The position numbers and the translations under genes were made by a program. DNA of 64,000 nucleotides, from assembly GCF_009189165.1 (NCBI RefSeq), contig NZ_CP045118.1, positions 4,588,001 through 4,652,000 of the forward strand, in the 5' to 3' direction. Below, one piece after another: positions 50,821 through 59,618 of this stretch (positions within the stretch are counted from its first letter, which is position 1; the number at the start of each line of letters is the position of its first letter). The notes under the pieces are model-generated. The model ran no database searches. It was not told the DNA's origin and worked only from the letters and a program-made list of their open reading frames with translations. The stretch comes from Pseudomonas sp. SCB32. GTDB lineage: Bacteria > Pseudomonadota > Gammaproteobacteria > Pseudomonadales > Pseudomonadaceae.

Positions 50821-50884
50821 CGCGGGCATGGCCCGCTCCTACAATTGTTTTGGCGTATCCCCGTAGGAGCGGGCCATGCCCGCG
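50821..50884. repeat. REP-like perfect 22-bp inverted repeat
   Basis: Arms 50821-50842 and 50863-50884 are exact reverse complements, ending GCTCCTAC and beginning GTAGGAGC, with an AT-rich 20-base centre. It lies between convergent mexL and rsmJ. The GGGCATGGCCC inner block is shared with the copy at 25545. Confidence 0.9.
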
Positions 50885-50908
50885 AAACGCGCCGACAGGT
50901 GCGCAGGG

Positions 50909-51691
50909 TCAGCCCTTCAGGCTTTTCAGCGGATAGATGTCATAGCGGCTGGACTTGCCTTCGAGGCTGTAGCTCGGCTTCTGCCCCTCGATGATCGGCG
51001 CCTTGCGCGGGCGCTTGACCACCACCCGGTGGCTGGCCAGTTTCAACGCCGCTTCCAGCAGCGCCGGGGCATCCAGGTCGTCGCCCACCAGCGGGCGGAA
51101 CAGGCGCATTTCCTTCTTCACCAGGGCGCTCTTGTCGCGGTGCGGGAACATCGGGTCGAGGTAGATCACCTGCGGTGCCTCCCCTTCCCACGCGGCCATG
51201 CGCTCGATGGCGTTGCCCTGCAACAGACGCATGCGCGCAACGATGGCGCCGACCTCGTAATCCCCCGCCGCACGAGCCAGCCCGTCCTCAAGCAACGCAG
51301 CGATGATCGGCTGGCGCTCGGTCAGATCCATCTCGCAACCCAGGGTCGCCAGCACGAAGGCGTCTTTGCCCAGCCCAGCGGTGGCGTCCAGCACATGGGG
51401 ACGCACACCCTGCTGGATGCCCACCGCCTTGGCGATCATCTGCCCGGCCCCGCCACCGAACTGCCGGCGATGGGCGGTGGCGCCTTCGAGGAAGTCCACC
51501 CGCACCGGGCCAGGCGAGTCCGGCCCCAGTTGCAGCAGCTGCAACCCGTCATCGCCCAGTTGCAGGGCAAAGTCCGCATCACCCTCGCCCATCGGCAGCC
51601 CGAGCCGCTGCGCCCACTGCTCGGCGGCGGCCTGCCAGGCGGGCGCCAGCGCCTGGACGACGAAGCGCGGCGGGGTGAGAGTCTCGGTCAT
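50909..51691 (-). CDS. rsmJ: 16S rRNA (guanine-1516-N2)-methyltransferase
   Basis: RsmJ methylates G1516 of 16S rRNA. The 260-residue SAM enzyme shows [19 protein letters not shown] (motif I, residues ~100-118) and the catalytic/target motif [20 protein letters not shown], plus the C-terminal [13 protein letters not shown] typical of the YhiQ/RsmJ family. The ATG at 51691 is preceded by AGGATCGCC. It is convergent with mexL, as I recall for P. aeruginosa. Confidence 0.94.
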   Translation of the reverse strand: MTETLTPPRFVVQALAPAWQAAAEQWAQRLGLPMGEGDADFALQLGDDGLQLLQLGPDSPGPVRVDFLEGATAHRRQFGGGAGQMIAKAVGIQQGVRPHVLDATAGLGKDAFVLATLGCEMDLTERQPIIAALLEDGLARAAGDYEVGAIVARMRLLQGNAIERMAAWEGEAPQVIYLDPMFPHRDKSALVKKEMRLFRPLVGDDLDAPALLEAALKLASHRVVVKRPRKAPIIEGQKPSYSLEGKSSRYDIYPLKSLKG

Positions 51692-51771
51692 GACGGGCGA
51701 TCCTGGAAAAAACCGCGATTCTAGCGCAGCGCGCCGCCCTCCGGCCTTAACGGCGTATCGGTGACGACAGC

Positions 51772-52614
51772 TCAGCCGCGGAACAACTGGTTGATCCGGT
51801 CGAACGGCATCGCCCTGCCCATCAGCGTCAGGTCGCCCTTGGCCAGCGCTTCGGCCGCGCTGAAGAAGGCGCCGAAAGCTACCCGCGCCAGGTTGGAGCC
51901 AACGCTCACGCGCTTGACGCCCAGCTCTGCCAGCTCCTCCAGATTCAACTGCAGCGCCTGTGAGCCCACCAGTACGTTGACCGGCCTTGGCGCCACCGCG
52001 CTGACCACTGCTGCGATCTCTTCCCTGGTCTTGAGGCCCGGCGCATAGAGCACATCGGCGCCAGCCTCGGCGAAGGCCACCAGTCGGCGAATGGTGTCAT
52101 CCAGATCGTAGCGCCCATGCAGCAGGTTTTCCGCCCGCGCCGCCAGGGTGAAGGGGAACGGCAGCGCTCGGGCGGCCTGAACGGCGGCGCTGACCCGCTC
52201 CACGGCCAGTTCCAATGGGTAGATCGGCGTATCCGGGCGCCCCGTGGCGTCCTCGATGGAGCCACCGACCAAGCCACAGGCAGCGGCGAGGCGGATGGTT
52301 TCGGCGCAAGCCTCCGGTTCGTCGCCATAGCCGTTTTCCAGGTCGGCGGCCACCGGAAGCGGTGTGGCCTCGATGATCGCCCGTGCATTGGCCAGCGCTT
52401 CCTCGCGGCTCACAGCACCCTCGGCATCGGGCCGGCCGAGGGTGAAGGCCAGCCCCGCGCTGGTGCTGGCGAGCGCTTCGAAGCCCAGGTGGGCGAGCAT
52501 CTTCGCCGAGCCGGCATCCCAGGGGTTGGGCAGAACGAACAGGCCATCGCGCTGGTGCAGCGCCCGGAACGCTTCGCCGCGCTGTTGTTGGGTGCTTTCG
52601 TGCTGGGAAGGCAT
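51772..52614 (-). CDS. Isocitrate lyase/PEP mutase-family protein
   Basis: The 280-residue TIM-barrel protein belongs to the isocitrate lyase/phosphoenolpyruvate mutase superfamily. Visible motifs are [16 protein letters not shown], the metal-binding [20 protein letters not shown] and [13 protein letters not shown]. The ICL catalytic KKCGH motif is absent, so it is not isocitrate or methylisocitrate lyase; oxaloacetate decarboxylase- or mutase-like activity is possible. A strong AAGGAGA site supports the start. No neighbour suggests a pathway. Confidence 0.82.
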   Translation of the reverse strand: MPSQHESTQQQRGEAFRALHQRDGLFVLPNPWDAGSAKMLAHLGFEALASTSAGLAFTLGRPDAEGAVSREEALANARAIIEATPLPVAADLENGYGDEPEACAETIRLAAACGLVGGSIEDATGRPDTPIYPLELAVERVSAAVQAARALPFPFTLAARAENLLHGRYDLDDTIRRLVAFAEAGADVLYAPGLKTREEIAAVVSAVAPRPVNVLVGSQALQLNLEELAELGVKRVSVGSNLARVAFGAFFSAAEALAKGDLTLMGRAMPFDRINQLFRG

Positions 52615-52689
52615 GGCTATCTCCTTGCCGATCAGGGGAAGGAGCAGGTTAGTCCCGTCGCCGCCGGCATGCCATGCACAGTCGGCCGC

Positions 52690-53547
52690 TCAGAGCAGGC
52701 CGAGCTGTTCCACTTCCGGCTTGGGCGCCGCCAGTGCAGGCAGGCCCGGCAGACGTTCGCGCAGCAGGGCATGGAAGCGCTGCGCCTGCTCGGCCGCGCG
52801 GTGGTTGTCCGGGGTATGCAGGAAAACGTGGGGCGTCAGGCCTTGCTCGATCCACTCGACAACCTTGCCCACCCAGGGCCCGAGGTAGGTCGCGTTGGCA
52901 TCCAGATCGGGGCCGCCGATGAAGCGCACCTGGGGACTGTCGCTGAAGGCTGCCGGACGCACCGGCACCTTCGGTTTCTTCGACTGCGCATGCAGCACGG
53001 CGGGGTCGTCCGAGCGGCAGGCGAACAGCGCGCGCGAGTCCAGGCAGATGCGTTCGACGCCACGGTCCAGCAGCAACCGGTTAAGCGCCCGCTCCTCCTC
53101 GCCCTTGGCGAAGAACGCCGGGTGCCGCACCTCCACCGCCAGCCGGCGTTCGGCAAAAGCGTCCAGCCAGGCCGCCAGCTCACCGAGGCGATCCGGACCG
53201 AAGCTTGCGGACACCTGCAGCCACAGCGGCGCAACCCGCTCGCCCAGCGGCGCCAGCAGGTCGAGGAAGTCCTGGGTATTTTCCAGCTGTCCGCGCAGGT
53301 CGCCTTCGTGACTGATGTCGCGGGGCAGCTTGGCGCAGAAGTGGAAGTTCGCCGGCATGGTCTGCGCCCAGCGCTTCAGGGTGTCGGCATTGGGCCGCGC
53401 ATAGAAGGTGGTATTGCCTTCCACCGCGTTGAACACCTGGGAATAGAAACCGAGGGTCTCGGCGGCGCGCAGGTCGCCGGGATAGAAGCTGCCGCGCCAG
53501 GCCGGCTCGTTCCACGAGGGACAGCCCAGGTAATACGGCAAGCTCAT
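52690..53547 (-). CDS. DUF72 (YecE-like) protein
   Basis: The 285-residue protein has the DUF72 TIM-barrel pattern: YYLGCPSWNEPAWRGSFYP at the N-terminus, FNAVEGNTTFYARP, FHFCAKLPRDISH, and LAVEVRHPAFF. Biochemical function is unknown. The ATG starts four bases after the stop of the upstream small gene with no separate ribosome binding site, so translation is likely coupled to it. An AT-poor spacer of ~75 bases separates it from the PEP mutase-family gene. Confidence 0.87.
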   Translation of the reverse strand: MSLPYYLGCPSWNEPAWRGSFYPGDLRAAETLGFYSQVFNAVEGNTTFYARPNADTLKRWAQTMPANFHFCAKLPRDISHEGDLRGQLENTQDFLDLLAPLGERVAPLWLQVSASFGPDRLGELAAWLDAFAERRLAVEVRHPAFFAKGEEERALNRLLLDRGVERICLDSRALFACRSDDPAVLHAQSKKPKVPVRPAAFSDSPQVRFIGGPDLDANATYLGPWVGKVVEWIEQGLTPHVFLHTPDNHRAAEQAQRFHALLRERLPGLPALAAPKPEVEQLGLL

Positions 53548-53551
53548 GGAA

Positions 53552-53899
53552 TCAGGCGTAGAGGTCGAGACCCAGGACTTCCTGGCCCTCGTACTGGCCG
53601 CCCATGCTGGCGGTGCTGGCGTAGCTGGCTAGCGCCTGGGCGGCTCGGGAACTCAGGGGGCGCTGGTACTCGAGGTTATCGCGCAGGGTAGCCGGCACGC
53701 TGTAGCTGCTGGCGCTGCCGGCCTCGACACGGCGGGCCTGCGGCTGCTGCTCGAAGCCCTGGCTGGCCGAGGTGGGCGCGGGCCGCTCGCGGCGCGACTC
53801 GACGTCGCGCTGCACTTCCCGATAGGGCATGACCGCAGTGCCCGTGCGGGCAGTGCGCTCAGGCGCCTGGGAGGTGGAAACGAGACCGTCGATACGCAT
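53552..53899 (-). CDS. Small uncharacterised protein upstream of DUF72 gene
   Basis: I recognise this 115-residue product only as a Pseudomonas-type conserved hypothetical. It starts at the ATG at 53899 (MRIDGLVSTSQAPERTART); an upstream TTG at 53926 is less likely. It is polar, rich in Ser, Arg, Gln and Pro in its first 75 residues (probably disordered), with a more ordered end (SSRAAQALASYASTASMGGQYEGQEVLGLDLYA) that looks like a short amphipathic helix and tail. No signal or membrane segment. It is coupled to the DUF72 gene downstream and lies 68 bases after tsaB. Confidence 0.7.
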   Translation of the reverse strand: MRIDGLVSTSQAPERTARTGTAVMPYREVQRDVESRRERPAPTSASQGFEQQPQARRVEAGSASSYSVPATLRDNLEYQRPLSSRAAQALASYASTASMGGQYEGQEVLGLDLYA

Positions 53900-53967
53900 T
53901 TCGTGGAAACTCGGAGGGGATACCAATCACTCTAACGAGGGCCCTGGGCCTTGGCAATTGGCATGGA

Positions 53968-54642
53968 TCAGGCCTTCTTGGGGGTCGCCACGTTGTCGCG
54001 CAGATAAACCGGTTGGGCCTGCTCTGCGTCAACGGCGTCGCCGCGCGCCCAGGCGAATTCGGCCAGGGTCAGCAGGTCTTCGGCATGGGGAAGCAGGCTG
54101 GCGTCGCGACCGGCGACCTTCACTGCCAGGCGCTCCTCGAAGCCCCAGCCGGTGCCGGAGCCGAACCATTCACCCTGGGCATCGCGCGGCAGCTCCACAC
54201 GCTCCGGCGGCAGCACCGCTTCGGCGCCGGCCAGACGCATCTCGCCCTGCTCCTCGCGGTAGCAACCCCAGTACACCTCGTCCATGCGCGCGTCGATCGC
54301 CGCGGCCACCTGCGTAGCGCCCTGCTCGCGGTGAGCACGCTGGGCGAGCACCGCCAGGTCGGAAATCGGCAGCACCGGTTTCTGCAGCGCGAAGGCCAGG
54401 CCCTGGACCACGCCGATGGCGATACGCACGCCGGTGAAGGCGCCGGGGCCGCGACCGAAGGCGATGGCATCCACGGCGGCCAGTTCGATACCGGCTTCGC
54501 CGAGGATGTCCTGCACCATTGGCAGCAGGCGCTGGGCGTGCAGGCGCGGGATCACCTCATGGCGAACAAACCGGCGGCCGTCATGCAGCAGGGCGACGGA
54601 ACAGGCTTCAGTCGAGGTATCCAGGGCCAGCAGCGTGGGCAT
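53968..54642 (-). CDS. tsaB: tRNA t6A biosynthesis protein TsaB
   Basis: TsaB is the non-catalytic partner of TsaD in making t6A37 of ANN-decoding tRNAs. The 224-residue ASKHA-fold protein begins MPTLLALDTSTEACSVALLHD and has the conserved AFGRGPGAFTGVRIAIGV block. I prefer the ATG at 54642 because GGAA lies six bases upstream; the ATG at 54654 adds MENT and has no site. It follows adk, with a terminator in between. Confidence 0.95.
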   Translation of the reverse strand: MPTLLALDTSTEACSVALLHDGRRFVRHEVIPRLHAQRLLPMVQDILGEAGIELAAVDAIAFGRGPGAFTGVRIAIGVVQGLAFALQKPVLPISDLAVLAQRAHREQGATQVAAAIDARMDEVYWGCYREEQGEMRLAGAEAVLPPERVELPRDAQGEWFGSGTGWGFEERLAVKVAGRDASLLPHAEDLLTLAEFAWARGDAVDAEQAQPVYLRDNVATPKKA

Positions 54643-54700
54643 GGTGTTTTCCATAGGACGTTAAAAAACAGGGCGATGAAAAAGGGCAGGCATTATAAAC

Positions 54701-54731
54701 GCCAAAGGCCCGCATTGTGCGGGCCTTTGGC
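54701..54731. terminator. Strong hairpin between adk and tsaB
   Basis: A perfect 14-bp stem, 54701-54714 with 54718-54731 (GCCAAAGGCCCGCA and complement), has a 3-base loop. On the minus strand it ends adk; the U-run is interrupted (TTTGGC then TTTATAATG), so termination may be incomplete. Confidence 0.8.
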
Positions 54732-54745
54732 ATTGCGCGGGGCAA

Positions 54746-55414
<669 letters not shown>

Positions 55415-55515
55415 TTAAGCGAAATCACGGATCCGCCTCTTGGGGCCAATCTCATCATGCTTTTTATGGCGCAGATGCGCGCCGAAAGGTTGCCAACGAT
55501 ACACAGCGGCCCCCC

Positions 55516-55597
55516 ACCATACAAGCCGCCCTCGGCGACCGTACAAGCCGATCGTGGGCGACAAAATCACCCCCGATCAGCCTTCAAATTACCCCCA
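55516..55597. repeat. Two pairs of 22-bp-spaced direct repeats upstream of adk
   Basis: ACCATACAAGCCG (55516-55528) recurs as ACCGTACAAGCCG (55538-55550), and AAATCACCCCCG (55564-55575) recurs as AAATTACCCCCA (55586-55597). Both pairs have a 22-base period, about two helical turns, in the adk-ppc spacer (55394-55641). A CCCC/GGGG stem at about 55592-55605 may form part of the ppc terminator. Confidence 0.6.
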
Positions 55598-55641
55598 TTT
55601 CGGGGTCGTGCAATCCACCATTAGTGGGGGGTGGAACGACC

Positions 55642-58278
55642 TCAGCCGGTGTTGCGCAAACCGGCGGCGATACCCGCCACCGTGACCAGCATCGCCTGCT
55701 CCAGACCGCCGCAGGCGTCGCCCGCGCAGCGCCGGGAGCGGGCAAGGAGTTCGGCCTGGAGCAGGTGCAGCGGGTCCAGGTAGGTGTTGCGCACACCGAT
55801 CGATTCGCGCGTCTCGGCGGCGTTGCCAAGCAACTGGGATTGCCCGGTCAGCCCCAGCACCACGCGCACCGACTGCGACAATAGGTCGCGTAAATGTGCA
55901 CCTAATGGTCGCAGTTCCGATTGCACCAGTCGTTCGTCATAAAGTTGGGCGATTTCCCGGTCGGCCTTGGCCAGCACCATCTCCAGCATGTCGATGCGCG
56001 TAGTGAAGAACGGCCACTCCTTGCGCATACGCCCCAACAGCGCGCCTTCGCCGCGCTCGATAGCCTTGAACAGGGCGTGTTCCCAGCCCAGCCAGGCCGG
56101 CAGCATCAGGCGCGTCTGGGTCCAGGCGAAGATCCAGGGAATCGCCCGCAGGCTTTCCACTCCACCCTCGCGGCGCTTGGCCGGACGGCTGCCCAGCGGC
56201 AGGCGGCCCAGCTCCTGCTCCGGCGTGGCCTCGCGGAAATAGTCGACGAACTGCGGGTTATCCCGCACCACGGCGCGGTAGGCCACCAGGCTATCGGCGG
56301 CGAGCCGGTCCATCTCCTCGCGCCAGGCAGGTTCCGGCACCGGCGGCGGTTGCAGCGTGGCTTCGAGCACGGCAGCCAGATAAAGGTTGAGGTTCTGTTC
56401 GGCAATGCCCGGCAAGCCGAACTTGAAGCGGATCATCTCGCCCTGTTCGGTGGTACGGAAACGCCCGGCCACCGAGCCCGGCGGCTGCGAGAGGATCGCC
56501 GCGTGGGCAGGGCCGCCGCCACGACCAACGGTGCCGCCACGGCCATGGAACAGCAGCAGCTCGACACCGTGGTTGCGGCAGATTTCCACCAACGCCTCCT
56601 GCGCGCGGTACTGCGCCCAGGCAGCGGCCAGGGTGCCGGCGTCCTTGGCCGAGTCGGAATAGCCGATCATCACTTCCTGCGGGCCGGCCAGGCCGGTGCG
56701 ATAGCTGTCCAGGCTGAGCAGGCGGTCGATGCAGGGGCCGGCGTTGTCCAGGTCGTCCAGGGTCTCGAACAGCGGCACCACGCGCATCGGACGCTGCAGT
56801 CCGCACTCCTTGAGCAGCAACTGCACGGCGAGCACATCGGAGGGCTGCCCGGCCATCGAGATCACGTAGGAACCCAGCGACGCCGTCGACGCCTCGGCCA
56901 CTACCCGGCAGGTCGCCAGAACTTCGGCGGTCTCCGGCGATGCCGCGTAGTTCGCCGGCAGCAGGGGGCGACGGCTGGCGAGTTCTTCCAGGAGGAATTC
57001 CTGGCGCACGGTTTCGTCCCATTCGGCGTAGTTGCCCAGGCCGAGGTATTCGGTGATGTCGCTCATTGCCCTGGCGTGGCGCGTGGAGTCCTGGCGTACG
57101 TCCAGGCGCACCAGGAACAGGCCGAAAGTGGCGGCGCGGCGCAGGGTGTCGAGCAGCGCGCCATCGGCGATCACGCCCATGCCGCAGTCCTGCAGTGAGC
57201 GATAGCAGAGCTGCAAGGGTTCGAGCAGTTCGCGGTTGTCCGTCAGCACTTCCGCGCAGGGCGCTTCACCGCTGTGGATGGCCCGCTCGGCCCAGGCGCG
57301 GGTGGCGCGCAGACGTTCGCGCAATTGCTTGAGCAACGCGCGATAGGGTTCGGCAATGTCCCCCACCTCGGCGCGCAGCTCGGCGCTGGCCTGCTGCATG
57401 GAGAGGTCCGCCGCCAGGCTGTCGACATCGCGCAGGTACAGGTCGGCGGCCATCCAGCGCGCCAGTAGCAGGACTTCGCGGGTGATTGCGGCGGTGACGT
57501 TGGGGTTGCCGTCGCGGTCGCCGCCCATCCAGGAGGCGAAGCGGATCGGCGCGGCGGACAGCGGCAGGCGCTCACCGAGCGTCTGTTGCAGAGTGGCGTC
57601 GACATGCCGGAGGAAGGCCGGCAGCGCTTGCCAGAGCGAGTGTTCGATGACCGCGAAACCCCATTTGGCTTCGTCCACCGGCGTTGGCCGGGTGCGGCGG
57701 ATTTCCTCAGTGTGCCAGGCCTCGGCGACCAACCGCTGCAAGCGTTCGCGTACCGCTTCGCGCTCTTCCGGCAGCAGATCGGTGTGATCGTCGGCGGCCA
57801 GTTGAGCGGACATGGCGTCGTATTTCTGGATCAGGGTGCGGCGCGCCACTTCCGTGGGATGCGCGGTCAGTACCAGTTCGATCTCCAGCTCCGCGACCTG
57901 CCGCGCCAGCCCTTCGGCGCCCAGGCCGGACTTGCGCAGGCGCGCGAGCAACTCGCCCAGCACACGGTTCTCGAAGGGCTCCGGCTCCTTGGGGGTGCGC
58001 CGGCGAATGCGGTGGTACTGCTCGGCGATGTTGGCCAGATTGAGGAACTGGTTGAAGGCCCGCGCCACCGGCAGCAGTTCGTCCTCGCCCAGCACGTCGA
58101 GGGTTGCCGTCAACTGCCGGGCGCCCTCCGCCGAGCCGCGCCGCGCGGCCTTGGCGCCGGTGCGGATGAGTTCGATCTTGTCGAGGAAGCCCTGGCCGTA
58201 CTGGGCGCGGATGGTGTGCCCCAGCAGCTCGCCCAACAGGTGGACGTCCTCGCGCAGGCGCGCATCGATATCCGGCAT
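55642..58278 (-). CDS. ppc: Phosphoenolpyruvate carboxylase
   Basis: Ppc makes oxaloacetate from PEP and bicarbonate, refilling the TCA cycle. The 878-residue length is normal. Catalytic and regulatory motifs include [14 protein letters not shown] (catalytic His near 137), [16 protein letters not shown], the [19 protein letters not shown]ly-rich loop, and the C-terminal ITVNGIAAG-like [15 protein letters not shown] chose the ATG at 58278 (MPDIDARL), seven bases after AGGAG; the ATG at 58284 is too close to that site. A tandem repeat array lies immediately upstream. Confidence 0.98.
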   Translation of the reverse strand: MPDIDARLREDVHLLGELLGHTIRAQYGQGFLDKIELIRTGAKAARRGSAEGARQLTATLDVLGEDELLPVARAFNQFLNLANIAEQYHRIRRRTPKEPEPFENRVLGELLARLRKSGLGAEGLARQVAELEIELVLTAHPTEVARRTLIQKYDAMSAQLAADDHTDLLPEEREAVRERLQRLVAEAWHTEEIRRTRPTPVDEAKWGFAVIEHSLWQALPAFLRHVDATLQQTLGERLPLSAAPIRFASWMGGDRDGNPNVTAAITREVLLLARWMAADLYLRDVDSLAADLSMQQASAELRAEVGDIAEPYRALLKQLRERLRATRAWAERAIHSGEAPCAEVLTDNRELLEPLQLCYRSLQDCGMGVIADGALLDTLRRAATFGLFLVRLDVRQDSTRHARAMSDITEYLGLGNYAEWDETVRQEFLLEELASRRPLLPANYAASPETAEVLATCRVVAEASTASLGSYVISMAGQPSDVLAVQLLLKECGLQRPMRVVPLFETLDDLDNAGPCIDRLLSLDSYRTGLAGPQEVMIGYSDSAKDAGTLAAAWAQYRAQEALVEICRNHGVELLLFHGRGGTVGRGGGPAHAAILSQPPGSVAGRFRTTEQGEMIRFKFGLPGIAEQNLNLYLAAVLEATLQPPPVPEPAWREEMDRLAADSLVAYRAVVRDNPQFVDYFREATPEQELGRLPLGSRPAKRREGGVESLRAIPWIFAWTQTRLMLPAWLGWEHALFKAIERGEGALLGRMRKEWPFFTTRIDMLEMVLAKADREIAQLYDERLVQSELRPLGAHLRDLLSQSVRVVLGLTGQSQLLGNAAETRESIGVRNTYLDPLHLLQAELLARSRRCAGDACGGLEQAMLVTVAGIAAGLRNTG

Positions 58279-58289
58279 GACCATTCTCC

Positions 58290-58369
58290 TTGAGTGAGAG
58301 AGCCCTCGAGTTAGAGAGTCCTTGAGTTAGAGAACCTTGGCGTTAGAGATCCCTGGACGAGAGACCTCG
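58290..58369. repeat. Five-copy 16-bp tandem repeat upstream of ppc
   Basis: Units begin at 58290, 58306, 58322, 58338 and 58354: TTGAGTGAGAGAGCCC, TCGAGTTAGAGAGTCC, TTGAGTTAGAGAACCT, TGGCGTTAGAGATCCC and the degenerate TGGACGAGAGACCTCG. The array starts about 11 bases from the ppc start, so on the minus strand it is in or just above the ppc leader. Confidence 0.8.
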
Positions 58370-58548
58370 GCTGAGTGATCTACACAGTGCCGCTGACGAC
58401 ACGCACTGACAAGCGTGCGACGAACGCCAGCATTCCAGCTCGGACAGCGACTAGGCTCAAAGTGATCCCGAAGCGATCGGGAAAACACCCAGGCGGCCCC
58501 ACGAGGCCCGCCCCACATGCCCGCCACGAACGGGCCACAGAGGTGAAC

Positions 58549-58896
58549 ATGAAAATCCGCTATCTGGTACGCCATTGGGAACAGAACGCCAGGGGGCGCA
58601 TGACCAAGCATCACTACAGCATCCCGCTGGACGTGGAAACCGCCGCGCGGCTGGCGGCGCTGCATGACATGTACCCCAAGCGCAGCGTCGAGGAAATCCT
58701 GGGAGAGCTGGTCGGCTCGGCCCTTGAAGAGCTGGAGGCGAGCTTCCCCTACGTGCAGGGGCAGAAGGTGGTGGCGCAGGACGAACAGGGCGATCCGATC
58801 TACGAGGACATCGGCCCGACACCGCGTTTCCTGCAGCTGTCGCGCAAGTACCTGCAAGAGCTGACGGAGGCCGAGGGGCAGGCCAATCACTCCTGA
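58549..58896 (+). CDS. Conserved protein with RHH-like N-terminus, function unknown
   Basis: The 115-residue product begins MKIRYLVRHWEQNARGRMTK. Residues ~21-62 (HYSIPLDVETAARLAALHDM ... RSVEEILGELVGSALEELEA) have a strand followed by two helices in the ribbon-helix-helix pattern. The rest is acidic with QDEQGDPIYEDIGPTPRFLQLSRKYLQ. I have a memory of Pseudomonas orthologues carrying a dubious pilus-related label; nothing here supports a pilus role. AGGTGAAC precedes the ATG at 58549. It is divergent from ppc and ends at a strong terminator. Confidence 0.8.
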   Translation: MKIRYLVRHWEQNARGRMTKHHYSIPLDVETAARLAALHDMYPKRSVEEILGELVGSALEELEASFPYVQGQKVVAQDEQGDPIYEDIGPTPRFLQLSRKYLQELTEAEGQANHS

Positions 58897-58903
58897 ATGA
58901 AAA

Positions 58904-58934
58904 CGCCCCGGCAATCGCCGGGGCGCTTTGCTTT
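58904..58934 (+). terminator. Intrinsic terminator after RHH-like gene
   Basis: CGCCCCGGC (58904-58912) and GCCGGGGCG (58917-58925) form a 9-bp stem with loop AATC, followed by CTTTGCTTT. Confidence 0.85.
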
Positions 58935-58938
58935 AACT

Positions 58939-59016
58939 GTAGGAGCGAGCTTGCTCGCGAACACACTTTCCGGCGACTCCGCTATTGGTCGGGTTCGCGA
59001 GCAAGCTCGCTCCTAC
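58939..59016. repeat. REP-like perfect 24-bp inverted repeat
   Basis: Arms 58939-58962 and 58993-59016 are exact complements, starting GTAGGAGCGAGCTTGCTCGC. Each arm is itself a hairpin (GCGAGC/GCTCGC). The type is widespread in Pseudomonas genomes. It lies between the convergent RHH-like gene and cadR; a decayed relative is at 62023. Confidence 0.92.
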
Positions 59017-59061
59017 GAAGAGCCCGCAGCCGCGTTTGCCATGCAAGCGCCAGTGAGGCCG

Positions 59062-59529
59062 TCAGTGCCGGCCGTGAACGCCCGGCACATGCAAATGCCC
59101 CGCCTCCACGCAGGCCTCTGGAATCACCGACGGTTCCGCCGGCTGCTCCAGTTCGCGCAGGATGCCGCAATCCTCGCTATTGCCATCGCCGCTGCAACGG
59201 GCGCGCAGGTCCTGCAGTTGCTGGCTGAGCGACTGCAACTCGGCGATTCGCACCTCGACGTGGTGCAGGTGTTCGTCGATCAGCCGGTTGGCGGTGCCGC
59301 AGTCGGACTCGGGGCGATCACGCAGCCCCAGCAGGATGCGGATCTCCTCCTGGGTCATGTCCAGCGAGCGGCAGTGGCGGATGAACGACAGGCGCTCCAC
59401 GTGGATGGCATCGTACTGCCGGTAGTTGCCCTCGCTGCGCGAAGGCTCCGGCAGCAGGCCTTCGCGCTCGTAGTAGCGGATGGTCTCCACCGGGCAACCG
59501 GTCAGCTTTGCCAGTTCACCGATCTTCAT
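59062..59529 (-). CDS. cadR: MerR-family cadmium/zinc-responsive regulator CadR
   Basis: The 155-residue dimeric regulator begins MKIGELAKLTGCPVETIRYYEREGLLP, the MerR winged HTH. Metal site cysteines fit CadR: Cys77 in SDCGTANRL, Cys112 and Cys121 in the loop RCSGDGNSEDC. A C-terminal His-rich tail (HLHVPGVHGRH) with an extra Cys140 resembles the CadR tail. I use the ATG at 59529; upstream in-frame sequence enters the divergent promoter. It is divergent from the P-type ATPase gene it should control. Confidence 0.92.
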   Translation of the reverse strand: MKIGELAKLTGCPVETIRYYEREGLLPEPSRSEGNYRQYDAIHVERLSFIRHCRSLDMTQEEIRILLGLRDRPESDCGTANRLIDEHLHHVEVRIAELQSLSQQLQDLRARCSGDGNSEDCGILRELEQPAEPSVIPEACVEAGHLHVPGVHGRH

Positions 59530-59555
59530 CTTTGACCTCCTGGTTGAATACAGGC

Positions 59556-59586
59556 TTGACTCTGTAGTTACTACAGGGTGTGCAAT
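59556..59586 (+). promoter_or_regulatory. MerR-type cadA promoter and operator
   Basis: -35 TTGACT (59556-59561) and -10 TGCAAT (59581-59586) are separated by 19 bp, the over-long spacer used by MerR-family activators. The spacer holds the dyad CTGTAG (59562-59567), TTA, CTACAG (59571-59576). Metal-bound CadR would untwist it to start cadA transcription. Confidence 0.85.
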
Positions 59587-59618
59587 CAGCAGCAACTCGT
59601 CAAACAGGAACGGACGAC

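Noticed and set aside
51772..52614. Methylisocitrate or isocitrate lyase
   Set aside because: The KKCGH catalytic loop is absent and prp or glyoxylate-shunt partners are not adjacent.
58285..58370. CRISPR array upstream of ppc
   Set aside because: The 16-bp units are directly contiguous with no spacers and there are no cas genes.
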